Positions 62,938 through 64,000 of a stretch of 64,000 bases of DNA are shown one piece after another. Positions within the stretch are counted from its first letter, which is position 1. Each line of letters begins with the position of its first letter. Made by a program: the position numbers and the translations under genes. The stretch lies in contig NZ_LWLS01000105.1 of assembly GCF_001905095.1 (NCBI RefSeq), forward strand, positions 62,001 to 126,000. Direction: 5' to 3'. Under the pieces are notes generated by a model, which was not told where the DNA came from, did not search any database, and saw only the letters and a list, made by a program, of their open reading frames with translations. The stretch comes from Micromonospora sp. CB01531. Lineage in GTDB: Bacteria; Actinomycetota; Actinomycetes; Mycobacteriales; Micromonosporaceae.

Positions 62938-62964
62938 CCGCTCGCCGGCAGGGCCGGTCAGGCC
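62931..62964 (+). terminator. Hairpin overlapping the aminotransferase stop
   Basis: GGCCTGACCG (62931-62940, containing TGA) and CGGTCAGGCC (62955-62964) are perfect 10-bp arms; the 14-nt loop can form a smaller GCCGG/CCGGC-type stem. Confidence 0.6.
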
Positions 62965-63051
62965 GGGACGGCCGCGGACGGCGACATCCGCGCGGCGCGG
63001 CCTGGCCCGACCGCGCCACCTGACGGCGGTCAGCTGGCAAGCTGGGTACTT

Positions 63052-63414
63052 GTGGATCGGAAGCAGGTGACGGGCTGGGTCGCGGCCTACGAGCAGGCGT
63101 GGCGCACGCCGGGGACCGAGGTGCTCGCCACGATCTTCACCGAAGCGGCGAGCTATCTGCAGGGGCCCTACCGGACGCCGGTCATCGGCCTGCCGGCCAT
63201 AGCCCGGATGTGGGAGGACGAGCGCGACGGCCCCGACGAGGTGTTCCAGCTGACCAGCGAGATCGTCGCGGTCGAGGGCGACACCGCGGTCGCCCGAGTG
63301 GAGGTCCGGTACGGCGAACCGGTCGAGCAGGAGTACCGCGACCTGTGGATCATGCGATTTGCCGAGGACGGGCGCTGCCGTTCGTTCGAGGAGTGGCCCT
63401 TCCAGCCGGCTTAG
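63052..63414 (+). CDS. SnoaL/NTF2-like domain protein
   Basis: A 120-aa protein with the cone-shaped NTF2-like fold: an N-terminal helix pair (VAAYEQAWRTPGTEVLATIFTEAASYL), a central GLPAIARMWEDERDGP helix, and long beta strands (TAVARVEVRYGEP, YRDLWIMRFAEDG). Members are small isomerases, cyclases or binding proteins. No catalytic residues can be assigned. GTG 63052 is preceded by no strong Shine-Dalgarno sequence. It is convergent with the partial hydrolase gene. Confidence 0.78.
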   Translation: MDRKQVTGWVAAYEQAWRTPGTEVLATIFTEAASYLQGPYRTPVIGLPAIARMWEDERDGPDEVFQLTSEIVAVEGDTAVARVEVRYGEPVEQEYRDLWIMRFAEDGRCRSFEEWPFQPA

Positions 63415-63459
63415 CCGACCGTCTCCGGTGGACGCTGATGGCGCCGGTCGGCTCACCCG

Positions 63460-64000
63460 TCATCGCAGCGATCGGAAGGCCGCTCGAAGCTCCGCCGCGA
63501 ACAGTTGGGGCTGCTCCCATGCCGCGAAGTGACCGCCCCGGTCGACCTCGTTGAAGTAGTTGAGCTGTCGGTAGGCCTGCTCCGCCCAACTCCTCGGCGC
63601 ACGGTAGATCTCGCCCGGAAACACGGTCACCGCCACGGGGAGCGAGATCTCCGCCGTCTGCTGTGACGCGGCGCTGAAATAGTCGTACTTGTTCTCCCAG
63701 TAGAGCCGCGCGGAAGAGACGGCGGTGTTCGTCAGCCAGTAGAGCGAGATGTCGTCGAGGACATCGTCCCGCGCGAGGTCGCCCGCGGGTTGCCCTTCGA
63801 GCACCCGCTGGATCGCCCCGGCCGGCTGGCCATCACCGTCACCGTGGTCAAGAAGCCAGGCTGCCAGGCCGACGGGCGAATCCGTGATGCCGTAGCCCAC
63901 GGTCTGTGGTCGGGTTTGCATCATGACCCCGTAGGCGGCGTTCTTCAGGAAGAAGCCGCTCAGCGTCTCGAAGGCCCGCCTCTCGTCAGCGGACAGCCCG
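63460..64000 (-). CDS. Epoxide hydrolase-like alpha/beta hydrolase (C-terminal part)
   Basis: The frame runs off the right edge, so only the last 180 residues are present. They carry GFFLKNAAYGVMMQTRPQTVGYGITDSPVGLAAWLLD and end with EVDRGGHFAAWEQPQLFAAELRAAF, where the catalytic histidine sits in GGHFAAWEQP. This is the signature of the EPHX1-like epoxide hydrolases. The nucleophile Asp lies beyond the window. An internal ATG at 63924 is not the real start, because the family sequence continues upstream of it. Confidence 0.85.
   Translation of the reverse strand, partial: GLSADERRAFETLSGFFLKNAAYGVMMQTRPQTVGYGITDSPVGLAAWLLDHGDGDGQPAGAIQRVLEGQPAGDLARDDVLDDISLYWLTNTAVSSARLYWENKYDYFSAASQQTAEISLPVAVTVFPGEIYRAPRSWAEQAYRQLNYFNEVDRGGHFAAWEQPQLFAAELRAAFRSLR

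Overview
The window is about 70% GC, has very G/C-rich third codon positions, and carries many GTG starts, ECF, SARP and ROK regulators, a likely F420-linked oxidoreductase and many secreted hydrolases. This fits a filamentous actinomycete, most likely Micromonosporaceae (Micromonospora or a relative); the genus is inferred, not proven. About fifty genes fill both strands. I saw no rRNA, tRNA or CRISPR array.

Layout. 1-3000: sugar ABC transporter (permease, lipoprotein) with a divergent ROK regulator. 3100-8400: msrB, a methyltransferase, a secreted beta-propeller protein, and a minus-strand run of patatin-like phospholipase, histidine kinase, response regulator and small membrane protein. 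11700-18500: SARP regulator, alpha/beta hydrolase, then AraC, VOC, PNPOx-like and UvrA-like ATPase genes. 18700-22420: a TetX-like flavin monooxygenase divergent from its likely TetR regulator, then a rifampicin monooxygenase (rox) preceded by a 19-codon leader ORF and two mutually exclusive RNA helices. 22420-25750: a graveyard of broken genes (IS5, Tn3 and ISL3 transposase pieces, a truncated DHFR-family gene) around an AraC/DHFR-like pair. 25768-33000: GNAT, then an iron locus in which a fused adenylation-carrier-acyltransferase membrane protein diverges from an Fe(III) ABC transporter; both promoters carry IdeR/DtxR-type boxes. 33000-41800: orphan CdiI-like immunity gene, a giant single-chain acyl-CoA carboxylase, GNAT, an unknown gene and a secreted ThuA protein. 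41900-45600: DGPF protein, ECF42-type sigma factor, DmpA-type peptidase and hydrolase. 46100-48800: secreted peptidoglycan amidase convergent with a short second-type Rho. 49800-57000: FAD monooxygenase, Kup, secreted serine protease, Tat-exported amidase with a coupled 100-aa partner. 57300-64000: secreted M14 carboxypeptidase, methyltransferase, luciferase-like oxidoreductase, class III aminotransferase, SnoaL-like protein, and an epoxide-hydrolase-like gene cut by the window edge.

Most convergent gene pairs are separated by long perfect hairpins without U tracts. The most novel signals are the leader/attenuator in front of rox and the iron-controlled one-polypeptide activation-and-transfer enzyme. 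Lesser ones are the aberrant Rho, a 33/34 inverted repeat around the AraC gene, and an operator lying over the TetR start codon.
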